Shown: one piece after another, positions 1 through 6,672 of the stretch
Layout of the letters: each line of letters begins with the position of its first letter
Numbering within the stretch: position 1 is the stretch's first letter
Source of the DNA: Proteobacteria bacterium UBA1847
GTDB lineage: Bacteria > Pseudomonadota > Gammaproteobacteria > Steroidobacterales > Woeseiaceae
Reading direction: 5' to 3'
NCBI GenBank assembly: GCA_002338605.1
Contig: DDIP01000024.1
Coordinates: 1 to 8,057, forward strand
Length of the DNA stretch: 8,057 nt
The notes under the pieces: generated by a model
What the model saw: only the letters and a program-made list of their open reading frames with translations
Database searches by the model: none
Told to the model about the DNA's origin: nothing
Position numbers and translations under genes: made by a program

Positions 1-96
1 GGCGACATCGGCGGCGCTGCATACGACCGGCCGGTTTGCCGCCAGGTGCGCAAGCAAGACAGTGCCGTAGTCTGTGAGTTTGCTGATTCTGAGCAC
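1..96 (-). CDS. Rrf2-family SUF Fe-S assembly regulator, N-terminal fragment
   Basis: Reading the minus strand from a GTG at 96-94 gives 32 codons that run off the left edge, beginning (M)LRISKLTDYGTVLLAHLA. This matches the start of Rrf2-family winged-helix regulators, and most closely the subgroup annotated as SUF system Fe-S cluster assembly regulators, which begin MLRISKLTDY. Family members bind DNA as dimers and many sense Fe-S cluster status through three cysteines, which would lie outside the window. A GGAG ribosome-binding site (minus strand, 106-103) sits 6 bases before the GTG and supports this start. The gene diverges from mlaF. An inverted repeat with an IscR-like core lies just upstream at 123-139, consistent with autoregulation. 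If the assignment is right, suf genes should follow to the left. The family call is firm; the SUF subgroup is recognised only from the N-terminus. Confidence 0.78.
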   Translation of the reverse strand, partial: MLRISKLTDYGTVLLAHLAANRPVVCSAADVA

Positions 97-122
97 AATC
101 GGCTCCGGTCAATCCGTAATAA

Positions 123-139
123 AGGACCATTTTAGTCCT
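123..139. promoter_or_regulatory. Inverted-repeat operator resembling a type 1 IscR/Rrf2 site
   Basis: The plus strand reads AGGAC-CATTTTA-GTCCT, a perfect 5-bp inverted repeat with a 7-base AT-rich centre. On the minus strand its core GACTAAAATGGTC matches 12 of 13 positions of the E. coli type 1 IscR core GACTRWWWYAGTC, while the outer flanks match poorly. The central TAAAAT (minus strand, 134-129) also resembles a -10 box for the divergent Rrf2 gene, so a bound regulator would block that promoter. No convincing -35 was found at the matching distance. Being the operator of the adjacent Rrf2 regulator is inference from position and symmetry. Confidence 0.5.
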
Positions 140-141
140 AA

Positions 142-173
142 TTGAACCGTGAGGCCAGACCTGATCGGATAAT
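142..173 (+). promoter_or_regulatory. Possible sigma70-type promoter for mlaFEDCB
   Basis: TTGAAC at 142-147 (4 of 6 matches to TTGACA) and GATAAT at 168-173 (5 of 6 to TATAAT) precede mlaF. The spacer is 20 bases, longer than the usual 16-18, so one of the two boxes may be coincidental. Transcription would start near 180, leaving a leader of about 20 bases. The -35 box begins 2 bases after the inverted repeat at 123-139, so a regulator bound there could also affect mlaF. Confidence 0.3.
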
Positions 174-200
174 CGTGCGTGACTGCAGCCTCTTTTTGCT

Positions 201-1049
201 ATGCTACGCCGTCGCGAAAACTGGCTGAAAGCTTTGGATGGTTCCTCCGAAAACCTGATTGAAATCCGGGATCTCATGTATTCCCGCGGATCCCGCGTAA
301 TTTTCAAGGATATGAACCTCACCATTAAACGGGGCGAGGTGACAGCGCTTATGGGCCCCAGCGGCACGGGTAAGACGACCCTGCTGCGCCTGATCACACG
401 CCAACTGGTGCCCCAGCACGGAGTAATCTGCGTGGACGGCGTTGATATCTCCAGCCTGAATCAGGCGGGCTTGTATGAGATGCGCAAGCGTTTCGGGATG
501 CTGTTTCAAAACGGCGCACTCCTGACGGACTATAACGTGTTCGAAAACGTGGCTTTTCCGCTGCGCGAACACACAAGTCTGTCGAATCGCCTGATCCGGC
601 ATGTTGTCCTGACGAAATTGCATGCTGTCGGCCTGCGGGGAGCGGCAGACATGTGGCCCTCCCAGTTGTCCGGTGGCATGGCGCGACGAGTCGCGTTGGC
701 AAGGGCAATGGTGATGGACCCGGAGATACTGATTTACGACGAGCCGTTTGTCGGGCTCGATCCGATATCGATGGGGGTTATCGTTCGGCTGGTGCGGCGC
801 ATGAATGACGCTTTGGGCATCACCAGCATCATTGTCAGCCACGACGTTGCAGAAGTATCGACTGTCGCCGACTGCAGCTACCTGATTTCCGATGGCAAGG
901 TCGCGGCCAGCGGCAGCCCGGATGAGCTTCACGCGGCCAATTCCGAACTGGTCAGGCAGTTCATGCATGGTATGGCGGACGGTCCGGTCGCGTTTCATTT
1001 CGAGGCACCGGACTACGCCGAGCAGTTGCTCGGCCGAGATGCCGAATGA
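201..1049 (+). CDS. mlaF: MlaF, ATPase of the phospholipid ABC transporter
   Basis: The 282-residue protein is the cytoplasmic ATPase of the MlaFEDB inner-membrane complex, which moves phospholipids between inner and outer membrane and keeps the outer leaflet asymmetric. All ABC motifs are visible: Walker A GPSGTGKT (52-59), Q-loop at Q103, signature LSGGM (156-160), Walker B ILIYDEP (176-182), D-loop GLDP (185-188) and switch histidine H214. The tail containing FMHGMADGPVAFHF is typical of MlaF. It begins a five-gene operon and its stop overlaps the mlaE start (ATGA). The start is uncertain: no Shine-Dalgarno is visible before ATG 201, and an in-frame stop at 180-182 rules out a useful earlier start. 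A TTG at 234 would give 271 residues and an N-terminus the same length as I recall for E. coli MlaF. The identity is secure; only the start is open. Confidence 0.96.
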   Translation: MLRRRENWLKALDGSSENLIEIRDLMYSRGSRVIFKDMNLTIKRGEVTALMGPSGTGKTTLLRLITRQLVPQHGVICVDGVDISSLNQAGLYEMRKRFGMLFQNGALLTDYNVFENVAFPLREHTSLSNRLIRHVVLTKLHAVGLRGAADMWPSQLSGGMARRVALARAMVMDPEILIYDEPFVGLDPISMGVIVRLVRRMNDALGITSIIVSHDVAEVSTVADCSYLISDGKVAASGSPDELHAANSELVRQFMHGMADGPVAFHFEAPDYAEQLLGRDAE

Positions 1050-1819
1050 ATGCGCTGATTCGGGACATCTATAACTCGACGCACGAGTTTGTCCGGACCT
1101 TCGGCGCGTTCCAGCTGTTTTTCCTGCGCCTGATTCGCCATTCGCCGCGCATGATCGTAAGACGACCGGGATTGATCGTGAAACAGATCTACAATGCCGG
1201 TGCCTTGTCGATGGTCATTATCATGGTTTGCGGCCTCTTTGTCGGTGGTGTCCTGGGATTGCAGGGCTATGCAAACCTGTCGCGATTCAATGCCGAGGAT
1301 TCGGTCGGCACGGTCGTCGCACTGGCATTGATCAAGGAACTGGGCCCGGTGATCACGGCCTTGCTATTCGCGGGGCGGGCCGGAACCGCCTTGTCGTCCG
1401 AGATCGGCCTGATGAAAGCGACGGACCAGCTCGCCGCGATGGAAATGATGGCGGTCAATCCGGTCCGCCGTGTGCTGGTGCCAAGGTTTCTCGGCGGAGT
1501 TATCGCAATGCCGTTTCTGGTGGCCGTTTTCACGTGCATCGGCCTGTTCGGGGCCCATTTGGTATCAATCGATTTATTGAGCGTCGACGTCGGGGCTTTC
1601 TGGCAGCAGATGCAGCTATCGGTTTCCATGGATGATATCCGGGAGGGCATCATCAAGAGTTTCGTTTTTGGTGTCGTCGCGAGCCTCTTGGCCGTTTGGG
1701 AAGGATACAATGCAATGCCGACTGCCGAGGGCGTTGGTCGGGCGACCACCAGGACGGTCGTTATTTCGGCGATTGCCGTGCTTATCCTGGACTTTATGAT
1801 TACCGCAGTGATGCTTTAG
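1046..1819 (+). CDS. mlaE: MlaE, permease of the phospholipid ABC transporter
   Basis: This 257-residue integral membrane protein is the permease of the Mla complex; two copies form the lipid path beneath the MlaD ring. An N-terminal amphipathic stretch is followed by hydrophobic segments at about 50-74, 88-110, 148-172, 203-217 and 236-256. The MlaE/YrbE signature block runs ELGPVITALLFAGRAG (98-113), then SSEIGLMKATDQLAAMEMM (117-135) and the AVNP element (136-139). The ATG overlaps the mlaF stop by 3 bases, implying translational coupling, with a weak GAGA 6 bases upstream. Length is normal for the family (E. coli about 260). Nothing is missing. Confidence 0.96.
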   Translation: MNALIRDIYNSTHEFVRTFGAFQLFFLRLIRHSPRMIVRRPGLIVKQIYNAGALSMVIIMVCGLFVGGVLGLQGYANLSRFNAEDSVGTVVALALIKELGPVITALLFAGRAGTALSSEIGLMKATDQLAAMEMMAVNPVRRVLVPRFLGGVIAMPFLVAVFTCIGLFGAHLVSIDLLSVDVGAFWQQMQLSVSMDDIREGIIKSFVFGVVASLLAVWEGYNAMPTAEGVGRATTRTVVISAIAVLILDFMITAVML

Positions 1820-1827
1820 GGGGCTTC

Positions 1828-2298
1828 ATGCAACAAACACGTTCGGTCGAAATTGGTACCGGTTTATTTGTCCTGCTGGGAATGTCGGCGTTGTTTTTCC
1901 TGACAACGCAAACGACCGGTGGCGACACGTTTTCCGCGTCAGACACGTTCCAGGTGGAAGCGCGCTTTGAGAATGTTGGCAGCCTCAAGAGCCGGGCGCC
2001 TGTTTCAATGTCGGGGGTCACCATTGGCCGCGTGACCAGCGTTGCATTTGATCCGGACACGCTGGATGCCAAGGTCACGTTTGTTATTGACGCGAAGTAC
2101 AACAAGATTCCGGATGACTCGGATGCCAGTATTCTGACATCCGGGCTACTGGGTAGCCAGTATATCGGATTGCAGGCAGGAGGCTCCGACACCTACCTCG
2201 AAGATGGCAGTGAGGTTTACTTCACACAGTCGGCGATTGTTTTGGAGAACCTGATCGGCAAGTTTTTAGTCAGCTCCAGTTCGGGAGACGATGAATGA
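1828..2298 (+). CDS. mlaD: MlaD, MCE-domain lipid-binding ring protein
   Basis: MlaD is anchored in the inner membrane and its periplasmic MCE domain forms a hexameric ring that passes phospholipids between MlaE and MlaC. The frame is open from 1696, but the real start is ATG 1828: it follows an AGGGGG ribosome-binding site (1818-1823), comes after the mlaE stop, and gives a standard N-terminus. The protein has 156 residues. One transmembrane segment lies at about 9-27, the MCE domain at about 38-117 with the conserved SGVTIGRV (62-69), then LLGSQYIGL (107-115). The C-terminal helix has the family hallmark TQSAIVLENLIGKFL (133-147). It is somewhat shorter than the E. coli protein (about 183), mainly at the C-terminus, which ends in an acidic SGDDE. 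The stop overlaps the mlaC ATG. Confidence 0.95.
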   Translation: MQQTRSVEIGTGLFVLLGMSALFFLTTQTTGGDTFSASDTFQVEARFENVGSLKSRAPVSMSGVTIGRVTSVAFDPDTLDAKVTFVIDAKYNKIPDDSDASILTSGLLGSQYIGLQAGGSDTYLEDGSEVYFTQSAIVLENLIGKFLVSSSSGDDE

Positions 2299-2921
2299 GA
2301 GCACGGATTCTGGCGTTGCTGCTTTTCGCGGTACCGTTTGCGGCAGCGAATGCCGAGGACGAACAGGACCCGAACCAGGTCATAGAGGAAGCAGTCTCGC
2401 TGTTCGCCAGCAAAATGGACGGCCGCAACGAAGAGCTTGCGGCTGATCGTGCGGCGCTGTACGCACTGATCGACGAGATACTCTTACCTCGATTCGACCG
2501 AAAATTTGCGGCCCAGGTGGTCCTGGCGAAGCATTGGCGAAGCGCCAGTGCGGCGCAGCGTGAGCGGTTTATCGAGGCCTTCTACCAGGCGCTGGTGCGC
2601 CGGTATGCTGACGGGCTACTCGAGTTTCAGCGGGATATGGTGACGATACTGCCGTTTCGCGGTGACCTGTCCAAACCTAGATCAAGAGTGAGAAGTACGG
2701 TCCAACTTACTGATGGAACAAAGGTTTCTGTCGATTATGAACTCGTAAAACGGGAATCCGGCTGGCTGCTGTTCAACGTCGTGATCGAGGGCGTTTCCTA
2801 TGTTCGCAATTTTCGGGCGGAGCTCGATTCCGAGATTCGTGCGTCCAGTCTTGATGCGGTGATCAGCAGGCTTGAGAGTGAAATTGTCGGCAGTGACGAG
2901 AGCGCAGCTGCCGGTGAGTAA
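2295..2921 (+). CDS. mlaC: MlaC, periplasmic phospholipid carrier
   Basis: MlaC is the soluble periplasmic shuttle carrying phospholipid between outer-membrane MlaA and inner-membrane MlaFEDB. The 208-residue precursor has a clear signal peptide (charged MRAR, hydrophobic core to residue 16, likely cleavage after ANA at 20). The mature part shows family features: the ILLPRFDRKFAAQVVLAKHW block (62-81), ASAAQRERFIEAFYQALVRR (84-103), and the C-terminal WLLFNVVIEGVSYVRNFR (157-174), whose VIEGVS.V..FR pattern is characteristic. ATG 2295 overlaps the mlaD stop, with GGGAG at 2283-2287 seven bases upstream. Its 3' end overlaps the predicted mlaB start by 8 bases. Confidence 0.95.
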   Translation: MRARILALLLFAVPFAAANAEDEQDPNQVIEEAVSLFASKMDGRNEELAADRAALYALIDEILLPRFDRKFAAQVVLAKHWRSASAAQRERFIEAFYQALVRRYADGLLEFQRDMVTILPFRGDLSKPRSRVRSTVQLTDGTKVSVDYELVKRESGWLLFNVVIEGVSYVRNFRAELDSEIRASSLDAVISRLESEIVGSDESAAAGE

Positions 2922-3258
2922 ATTCTCGCTCGAAGATCGTGGCGATGGTCATTTCGCCCTGTCGGGTGAAATGACCTTCAAGACTGCCGAGCAGATCCTG
3001 CAAGCGAGTGAAGAGCCCTTCGAAGCGCACACTCGCATCGAGATTGATCTTACCGGGGTAACACAAAGCGACTCGGCCGGGCTGGCGCTGCTGCTTGAGT
3101 GGGTGACCTGGGCCAATCACACGGTCCGCGAAATTCGGTTCTCCGGTATGCCGGAACGGGTCATGGCGATCGCAAAGACCACTGAGGTCGACGCGTTGCT
3201 AACGCGCGGAGAACGCTGGTCAGGGTTTATCGAGGCACCGGAAAACCAGCAGGCCTGA
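2914..3258 (+). CDS. mlaB: MlaB, STAS-domain subunit of the Mla transporter
   Basis: MlaB is a small cytoplasmic STAS-domain protein that binds MlaF and is needed for assembly and activity of the transporter. The frame is open from TTG 2872, but GTG 2914 is preferred: it gives 114 residues starting (M)SKFSLEDRGDGHFALSGEMT, matching where the STAS fold begins, while earlier candidates add sequence with no domain character. The GTG lies within the last 8 bases of mlaC, with GACGAGAG about 11 bases upstream, so coupling is likely. The core STAS motif is IDLTGVTQSDSAGLALLLEW (44-63). Ser54 in DSAGL sits at the conserved Ser/Thr position of STAS proteins (Thr52 in E. coli MlaB). It ends the operon and is followed by a 35-base convergent gap. 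Confidence 0.9.
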   Translation: MSKFSLEDRGDGHFALSGEMTFKTAEQILQASEEPFEAHTRIEIDLTGVTQSDSAGLALLLEWVTWANHTVREIRFSGMPERVMAIAKTTEVDALLTRGERWSGFIEAPENQQA

Positions 3259-3293
3259 CTTGCCGTCTGTGAGCGGCGACACCGGATCATCGC

Positions 3294-4025
3294 CTAATAA
3301 TCTTCGTCAAAATCCTCGTAGAAGTCATCCTCCGGTGGATTGCCGTCATAGACTTCGAATTCCCGGTTCTGCAGGTAGGATTCGCGCAGCGTAACGTACG
3401 GGTCTTTTGAATCTTCGAGGAACTTCTCGGCCGTCAGCAGATTCTGGCGGAGATCGACAATCTGCAAGACGACGAGCTTGTCGCGAACCGACGTATTGTC
3501 ATAGTGATACAGCGGGTGGGACAGGGTGTCGAGAGGCATCAACACCGCGTCACGCAGCGTCCGCGGGCCAAAAAAAGGCAGCATGATGTAAGGGCCATCC
3601 GGCACGCCCCAGACGGCAGCCGTTTGCCCAAAGTCCTCAGGGTACTCTTCCATTCCGCTGGCGCTGGCAACATCGAACAGACCGCCGATTCCCAGCGACG
3701 AGTTGAAAAGAAATCGTCCGGCTTCCGATAACCCCCGCTTCGGCTTCCCTTGCAGGAAATTATTCAGTACCGAGCGGGGCGTCGTGAGGTTTTGGAAGAA
3801 ATTGGAGACACCGTTTTGGATCGGTGTCGGCAAAATCTTCTGATAACCGCGTGCCAGTGGCTTTGTCGTCACTCTGTCGACCGACGTATTGATCTTATAC
3901 AGCGTACGGTTCATCGGTTCCCAGGGGTCGGCGGCGGCGCGCTGCCCGGGCGGGATCGAAGCGCAGCCTGAGAGGACAATCAGGAGCCCGATCGCGATGG
4001 CGATAACGGTCCCGCGACGCTGCAT
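3294..4025 (-). CDS. mlaA: MlaA (VacJ), outer-membrane lipoprotein of the Mla pathway
   Basis: MlaA sits in the outer membrane, usually with a porin, and removes phospholipids from the outer leaflet for MlaC. The frame is open upstream to 4211, but that stretch lies inside bepA and looks unlike protein. The start at 4025-4023 gives a 243-residue precursor with a lipoprotein signal ending in LSGC (Cys21). Family hallmarks follow: DPWEPMNRTLYKIN (34-47), a long amphipathic region with FFQNLTTPRSVLNNFLQGK, then SLGIGGLFDVA, EDFGQTAAVWGVPDGPYIMLPFFGP and a conserved RDA. The C-terminus is strongly acidic (DDFYEDFDEDY). The start lies 1 base after the bepA stop with no good ribosome-binding site, implying translation coupled to bepA. 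It converges on mlaFEDCB, so carrier, transporter and outer-membrane component are genetically adjacent. Confidence 0.95.
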   Translation of the reverse strand: MQRRGTVIAIAIGLLIVLSGCASIPPGQRAAADPWEPMNRTLYKINTSVDRVTTKPLARGYQKILPTPIQNGVSNFFQNLTTPRSVLNNFLQGKPKRGLSEAGRFLFNSSLGIGGLFDVASASGMEEYPEDFGQTAAVWGVPDGPYIMLPFFGPRTLRDAVLMPLDTLSHPLYHYDNTSVRDKLVVLQIVDLRQNLLTAEKFLEDSKDPYVTLRESYLQNREFEVYDGNPPEDDFYEDFDEDY

Positions 4026-4026
4026 G

Positions 4027-5526
4027 TCAGTTTGAGTTGCGCGCGGCGACACCAGTCGAGCGGTTCTGGTGCAAGCGACGGAGTTGTTCTTCGGACATGA
4101 ACTCTCGAATGAAGTCGATTCGCGCCTCGAAACGAATCCGCTGAATTTCCTGCAGCTCCGGCAATCGCAACGCCTGCTGCAAGTAGGTAATTCCGCCGAT
4201 GAGATCGCCAATCATCAGCCGATACTCTGAAAGGTAATAAAGGGACTCCGCGTTTTCACCGGCCTCGCTGGCCGCGCGTGCGATCAGGCGAACCTGGTCG
4301 GGCGTCGGCGGAACATTGTTCAACAGGTCAAGCAGCATTGTGTGCGCTTTCTGCGGCTGATTAAGCTCCAGCAGGCGTTCACCGTAGGCTATGACCAGCG
4401 GTACGTTGCGAGGGAACAGTGCCAATGCATTCTCGAATACTTTCAATGCATCGTCCTGTCGTCCCGCCTTGACAAGGACTTCACCCAGCGCAATGTGATA
4501 AGCGATCACATTTGGGTTGTGCTCGATCAGGTAGTCACCTATATCCAGGGCTTTCCAGTATTCGCCGTCACGCAAGTAGGCAAGCATCCTTCCATAGCGC
4601 TCTGCTTCATTCTGGTTCTGGTAAGGACGATCTTCGAAGTAGGCAACCGCTTCCTTCGACGTGTCGAAGTCGTAGACTTTGGTGCGGATCTTTGCGATGC
4701 GATAACTGATCGAGTCTGTTCTCTGAACCTGCGGATAATCGCGTGCGCGGTTCCTTGCTTCGGCAATTCTTGCCGTCGTGACCGGGTGAGTCATCAGGAA
4801 TTCGGGGGCGCGCTCGTCGGGCGAGCGGGTGTTTTGTCGGGACATGACATCGAAAAACGACGCCATGCCATAGGGGTCGAATCCCGCACTGGCCAGTGCC
4901 GCGATGCCAACACGATCTGCCTCGTATTCGTTCGAGCGTGTGAAATTGATTTGTTGCTGGATGGACGTTCCCTGGCCAACCGCCATACCTGCCTGGGCGA
5001 CGTCTGAATTGCCGCTGGCCACGCCGGCCAGGATCGCGCCGAGCATGATCGCCGTTGAGACGATGCTTTGACGTGAGTTTGCGTGAATGGCCCGCGCGAT
5101 GTGCCGCTGGGTAACGTGCGCGACCTCGTGCGCCAGGACGCCAGCGAGTTCATCTTCGCTGCGAGTCGCTTCCAGCAGGCCGGTGTGCACGCCGATAAAT
5201 CCACCCGGCAGAGCAAACGCGTTGATACGCGCGTCTTTCACGACGAAGAACGTGAATTCGTGATCCCCTTCATTTGTCTGTGCAGCGACCTTGCTGCCGA
5301 TCTCGTTGATGTATTCGTTTACCAGCGGATCTTCGACGACGGCGCCCGAGGCTCGGATATCACGCATGATGGCGCGACCGATCTGTGCTTCCGTGTTTTT
5401 CGACAGAATGGCGTCAGCCGGGCTGCCCATGTCCGGCAGGAGGATCTCGTTTGCACCCGCATTCGCCGTGACCAGCGAGGCGGCCAGTACCGATAGCAGG
5501 AAGCGATTTCTTAGTGTTTTCAACAT
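4027..5526 (-). CDS. bepA: BepA-like periplasmic M48 metalloprotease with TPR domain
   Basis: The 499-residue protein matches BepA (YfgC), a periplasmic zinc protease/chaperone that helps mature LptD and removes stalled outer-membrane proteins. A signal peptide covers about residues 1-26 (possible cleavage after ANA at 23 or AGA at 25). The M48 domain follows, with the zinc motif HEVAH (133-137), ExxxD in NEYEAD (E200 and D204) and MTHP (245-248), whose H247 matches the regulatory histidine (His246) of E. coli BepA. Residues of roughly 305-480 are helical TPR-like repeats, for example AYHIALGEVLVKAGRQDDALKVF. Total length is close to the E. coli protein (487), so it appears intact. The ribosome-binding site is weak. 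It lies 36 bases after bcp and 1 base before mlaA, probably in one operon. Confidence 0.92.
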   Translation of the reverse strand: MLKTLRNRFLLSVLAASLVTANAGANEILLPDMGSPADAILSKNTEAQIGRAIMRDIRASGAVVEDPLVNEYINEIGSKVAAQTNEGDHEFTFFVVKDARINAFALPGGFIGVHTGLLEATRSEDELAGVLAHEVAHVTQRHIARAIHANSRQSIVSTAIMLGAILAGVASGNSDVAQAGMAVGQGTSIQQQINFTRSNEYEADRVGIAALASAGFDPYGMASFFDVMSRQNTRSPDERAPEFLMTHPVTTARIAEARNRARDYPQVQRTDSISYRIAKIRTKVYDFDTSKEAVAYFEDRPYQNQNEAERYGRMLAYLRDGEYWKALDIGDYLIEHNPNVIAYHIALGEVLVKAGRQDDALKVFENALALFPRNVPLVIAYGERLLELNQPQKAHTMLLDLLNNVPPTPDQVRLIARAASEAGENAESLYYLSEYRLMIGDLIGGITYLQQALRLPELQEIQRIRFEARIDFIREFMSEEQLRRLHQNRSTGVAARNSN

Positions 5527-5562
5527 GGCTAGTAAGACTGGTGGTTGTCTCCGACGTTCCCG

Positions 5563-6033
5563 CTATTTCAGGGCCTTGACGGCCTCCAGGACCTCGGCAG
5601 CGTGACCCTTGACCTTTACCTTGCGCCATTCCTGCCGCAGCTTTCCGTCCGCATCGATGAGGAAGGTACTGCGTTCGACGCCCAGAAATTTACGGCCGTA
5701 CAAGCTTTTTTCCTGGATGACGTCGAATTGACGGCACAGGCGTTCATCGGGGTCGGAAATCAGATCAAACGGAAGCTCTTGTTTCGCCTTGAATTTTTCG
5801 TGCGATGCGAGGCTATCTCGCGAGACGCCCAAAACGACGGCTTTCTGGCGTTTGAATTTCGCATGCAGGTCGTGGAAATCCTGACTCTCGGTAGTACAGC
5901 CGGGTGTCGCATCCTTGGGGTAGAAATAGAGGACGACATGCTTGCCACGCAACGCCTTCAGTTGAATGGTCTTGTCGCCAGTGGCCGCTGCCTTGAAGTC
6001 AGCAACGACACGATTCAGTTTTGGTCTGCTCAT
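5563..6033 (-). CDS. bcp: Bcp/PrxQ-type thiol peroxidase lacking the usual resolving Cys
   Basis: The 156-residue protein belongs to the BCP/PrxQ peroxiredoxins, cytoplasmic enzymes that reduce hydrogen peroxide and organic hydroperoxides with thiol donors. The active site is FYPKDATPGCTTES (37-50) with peroxidatic Cys46 and the conserved T43/P44 of the PxxxT/SxxC-type motif. Further family blocks are VLGVSRDS (67-74), LPFDLISDPD (87-96) and RSTFLIDADGKL. The resolving cysteine found five residues after the peroxidatic one in E. coli BCP (Cys50) is here Gln51. The only other cysteine is Cys100 in RLCRQFDV, so the protein is either a 1-Cys enzyme or uses Cys100. It begins 7 bases after the gcvR stop, the same gcvR-bcp order as in E. 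coli. Confidence 0.94.
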   Translation of the reverse strand: MSRPKLNRVVADFKAAATGDKTIQLKALRGKHVVLYFYPKDATPGCTTESQDFHDLHAKFKRQKAVVLGVSRDSLASHEKFKAKQELPFDLISDPDERLCRQFDVIQEKSLYGRKFLGVERSTFLIDADGKLRQEWRKVKVKGHAAEVLEAVKALK

Positions 6034-6040
6034 AACATCA

Positions 6041-6568
6041 CTACTTTACGGGTTCCAGAATAGCGTCCAGGTTCAGGCGGTCGCAGATTTCGAGGAATTC
6101 CTCCCGAAGCTGCGCGATGTGCACCGACGCCGGGACGTTGATCGCCATCTGTACTGCAAACATCGGCGAGCCGGTATGAGCCGCCGCATAGCTGCGTGTC
6201 GCAACATCCGCAATCTCAATGTCCTTCGATGCGAAGAAATTGGCCAGATTGAATACTATGCCTTGTTGGTCGAGACTGACAATGTCGACGGCGTAGGGCA
6301 TGCGGTCGCCCTTCGTGGGCTTCTCATCCGTTTGCCGGATAGCGATCGTGAGGTCCTTGCTCGTGCCGAGCTTGTCGAGGCCCTGTTCCAGTTTGTTCAA
6401 CGTCGCCCAGTTACCGGATACCAGCAAGAGCATCGCAAACTCGGAACCCAGCGTCGTCATGCGACTTTCCTCGATGTTGCCGCCGCAGGATAGGATTACC
6501 TTGGTCAGGTCCTGAACTACGCCAGTCCGATCCGGACCAACTGCTGAAATTACAATAAGTTGTGACAT
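6041..6568 (-). CDS. gcvR: GcvR-like tandem ACT-domain regulator
   Basis: The 175-residue protein has two ACT domains and matches GcvR, which in E. coli binds GcvA and represses the glycine cleavage operon when glycine is scarce; it does not bind DNA itself. ACT 1 covers about 4-76 and includes AVGPDRTGVVQDLT (9-22) and the NIEESRMTTLGSEFAMLLLV block (31-50). ACT 2 covers about 91-170, starting YAVDIVSLDQQGIVFNLANF. The frame is open to 6643, but ATG 6568-6566 gives the standard N-terminus MSQLIVISAVGPDRTG. An AAGGA lies about 12 bases upstream, a somewhat long spacing. It is divergent from dapA and first in a probable gcvR-bcp-bepA-mlaA operon. No gcvA or gcv genes are in view, so the regulatory target is inferred from the family. 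Confidence 0.9.
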   Translation of the reverse strand: MSQLIVISAVGPDRTGVVQDLTKVILSCGGNIEESRMTTLGSEFAMLLLVSGNWATLNKLEQGLDKLGTSKDLTIAIRQTDEKPTKGDRMPYAVDIVSLDQQGIVFNLANFFASKDIEIADVATRSYAAAHTGSPMFAVQMAINVPASVHIAQLREEFLEICDRLNLDAILEPVK

Positions 6569-6614
6569 TTTTATCGAAGTGTCCTTACGATTTTGACTAC
6601 CCCCGGTAAAGGCC

Positions 6615-6643
6615 TTGCCAGCACCGGACATGAACAGTAACAT
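6615..6643 (+). promoter_or_regulatory. Candidate sigma70 promoter for dapA
   Basis: TTGCCA at 6615-6620 (5 of 6 to TTGACA) and TAACAT at 6638-6643 (4 of 6 to TATAAT) are separated by exactly 17 bases. Transcription would begin near 6650, about 23 bases before the GTG start, leaving room for the GAGGA ribosome-binding site at 6662-6666. The 104-base gap 6569-6672 must also hold the divergent gcvR promoter; no clear one was found on that strand. No riboswitch-like structure fits in a leader this short. Confidence 0.45.
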
Positions 6644-6672
6644 CGCCGCCTTATTTGTGGCGAGGACAACAT

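Noticed and set aside
204..998. 264-codon open frame on the minus strand across mlaF
   Set aside because: It is fully antisense to a gene with every ABC motif, has no ribosome-binding site or recognisable domain, and its composition (many H, R, Q) is typical of an antisense shadow.
1696..1827. N-terminal extension of the mlaD frame by 44 codons
   Set aside because: It lies within the mlaE 3' end; ATG 1828 has a strong AGGGGG site and yields the standard membrane-anchor N-terminus.
1003..3243. 13-base identity TCGAGGCACCGGA near the 3' ends of mlaF and mlaB
   Set aside because: Both copies lie inside coding sequence with common codons and have no structural context; likely coincidence.
3275..3294. 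GGCGA...TCGCC hairpin in the mlaB/mlaA convergent gap as a bidirectional terminator
   Set aside because: The stem is only 5 bp with a 10-base loop and no T-tract on either side, so it is too weak to call.
4026..4211. N-terminal extension of the mlaA frame by 62 codons
   Set aside because: It overlaps the 3' end of bepA in another frame, and the internal Met at 4025 is followed at once by a proper lipoprotein signal, so the extension is not translated.
4342..5007. 221-codon open frame on the plus strand across bepA
   Set aside because: It is antisense to a full-length BepA with an intact HEVAH motif; the residue composition does not look like a real protein.
6644..6662. CGCC/GGCG pairing near the dapA ribosome-binding site as a regulatory switch
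   Set aside because: A 4 bp stem with an 11-base loop is expected by chance in this composition, and no lysine riboswitch could fit in the short leader.
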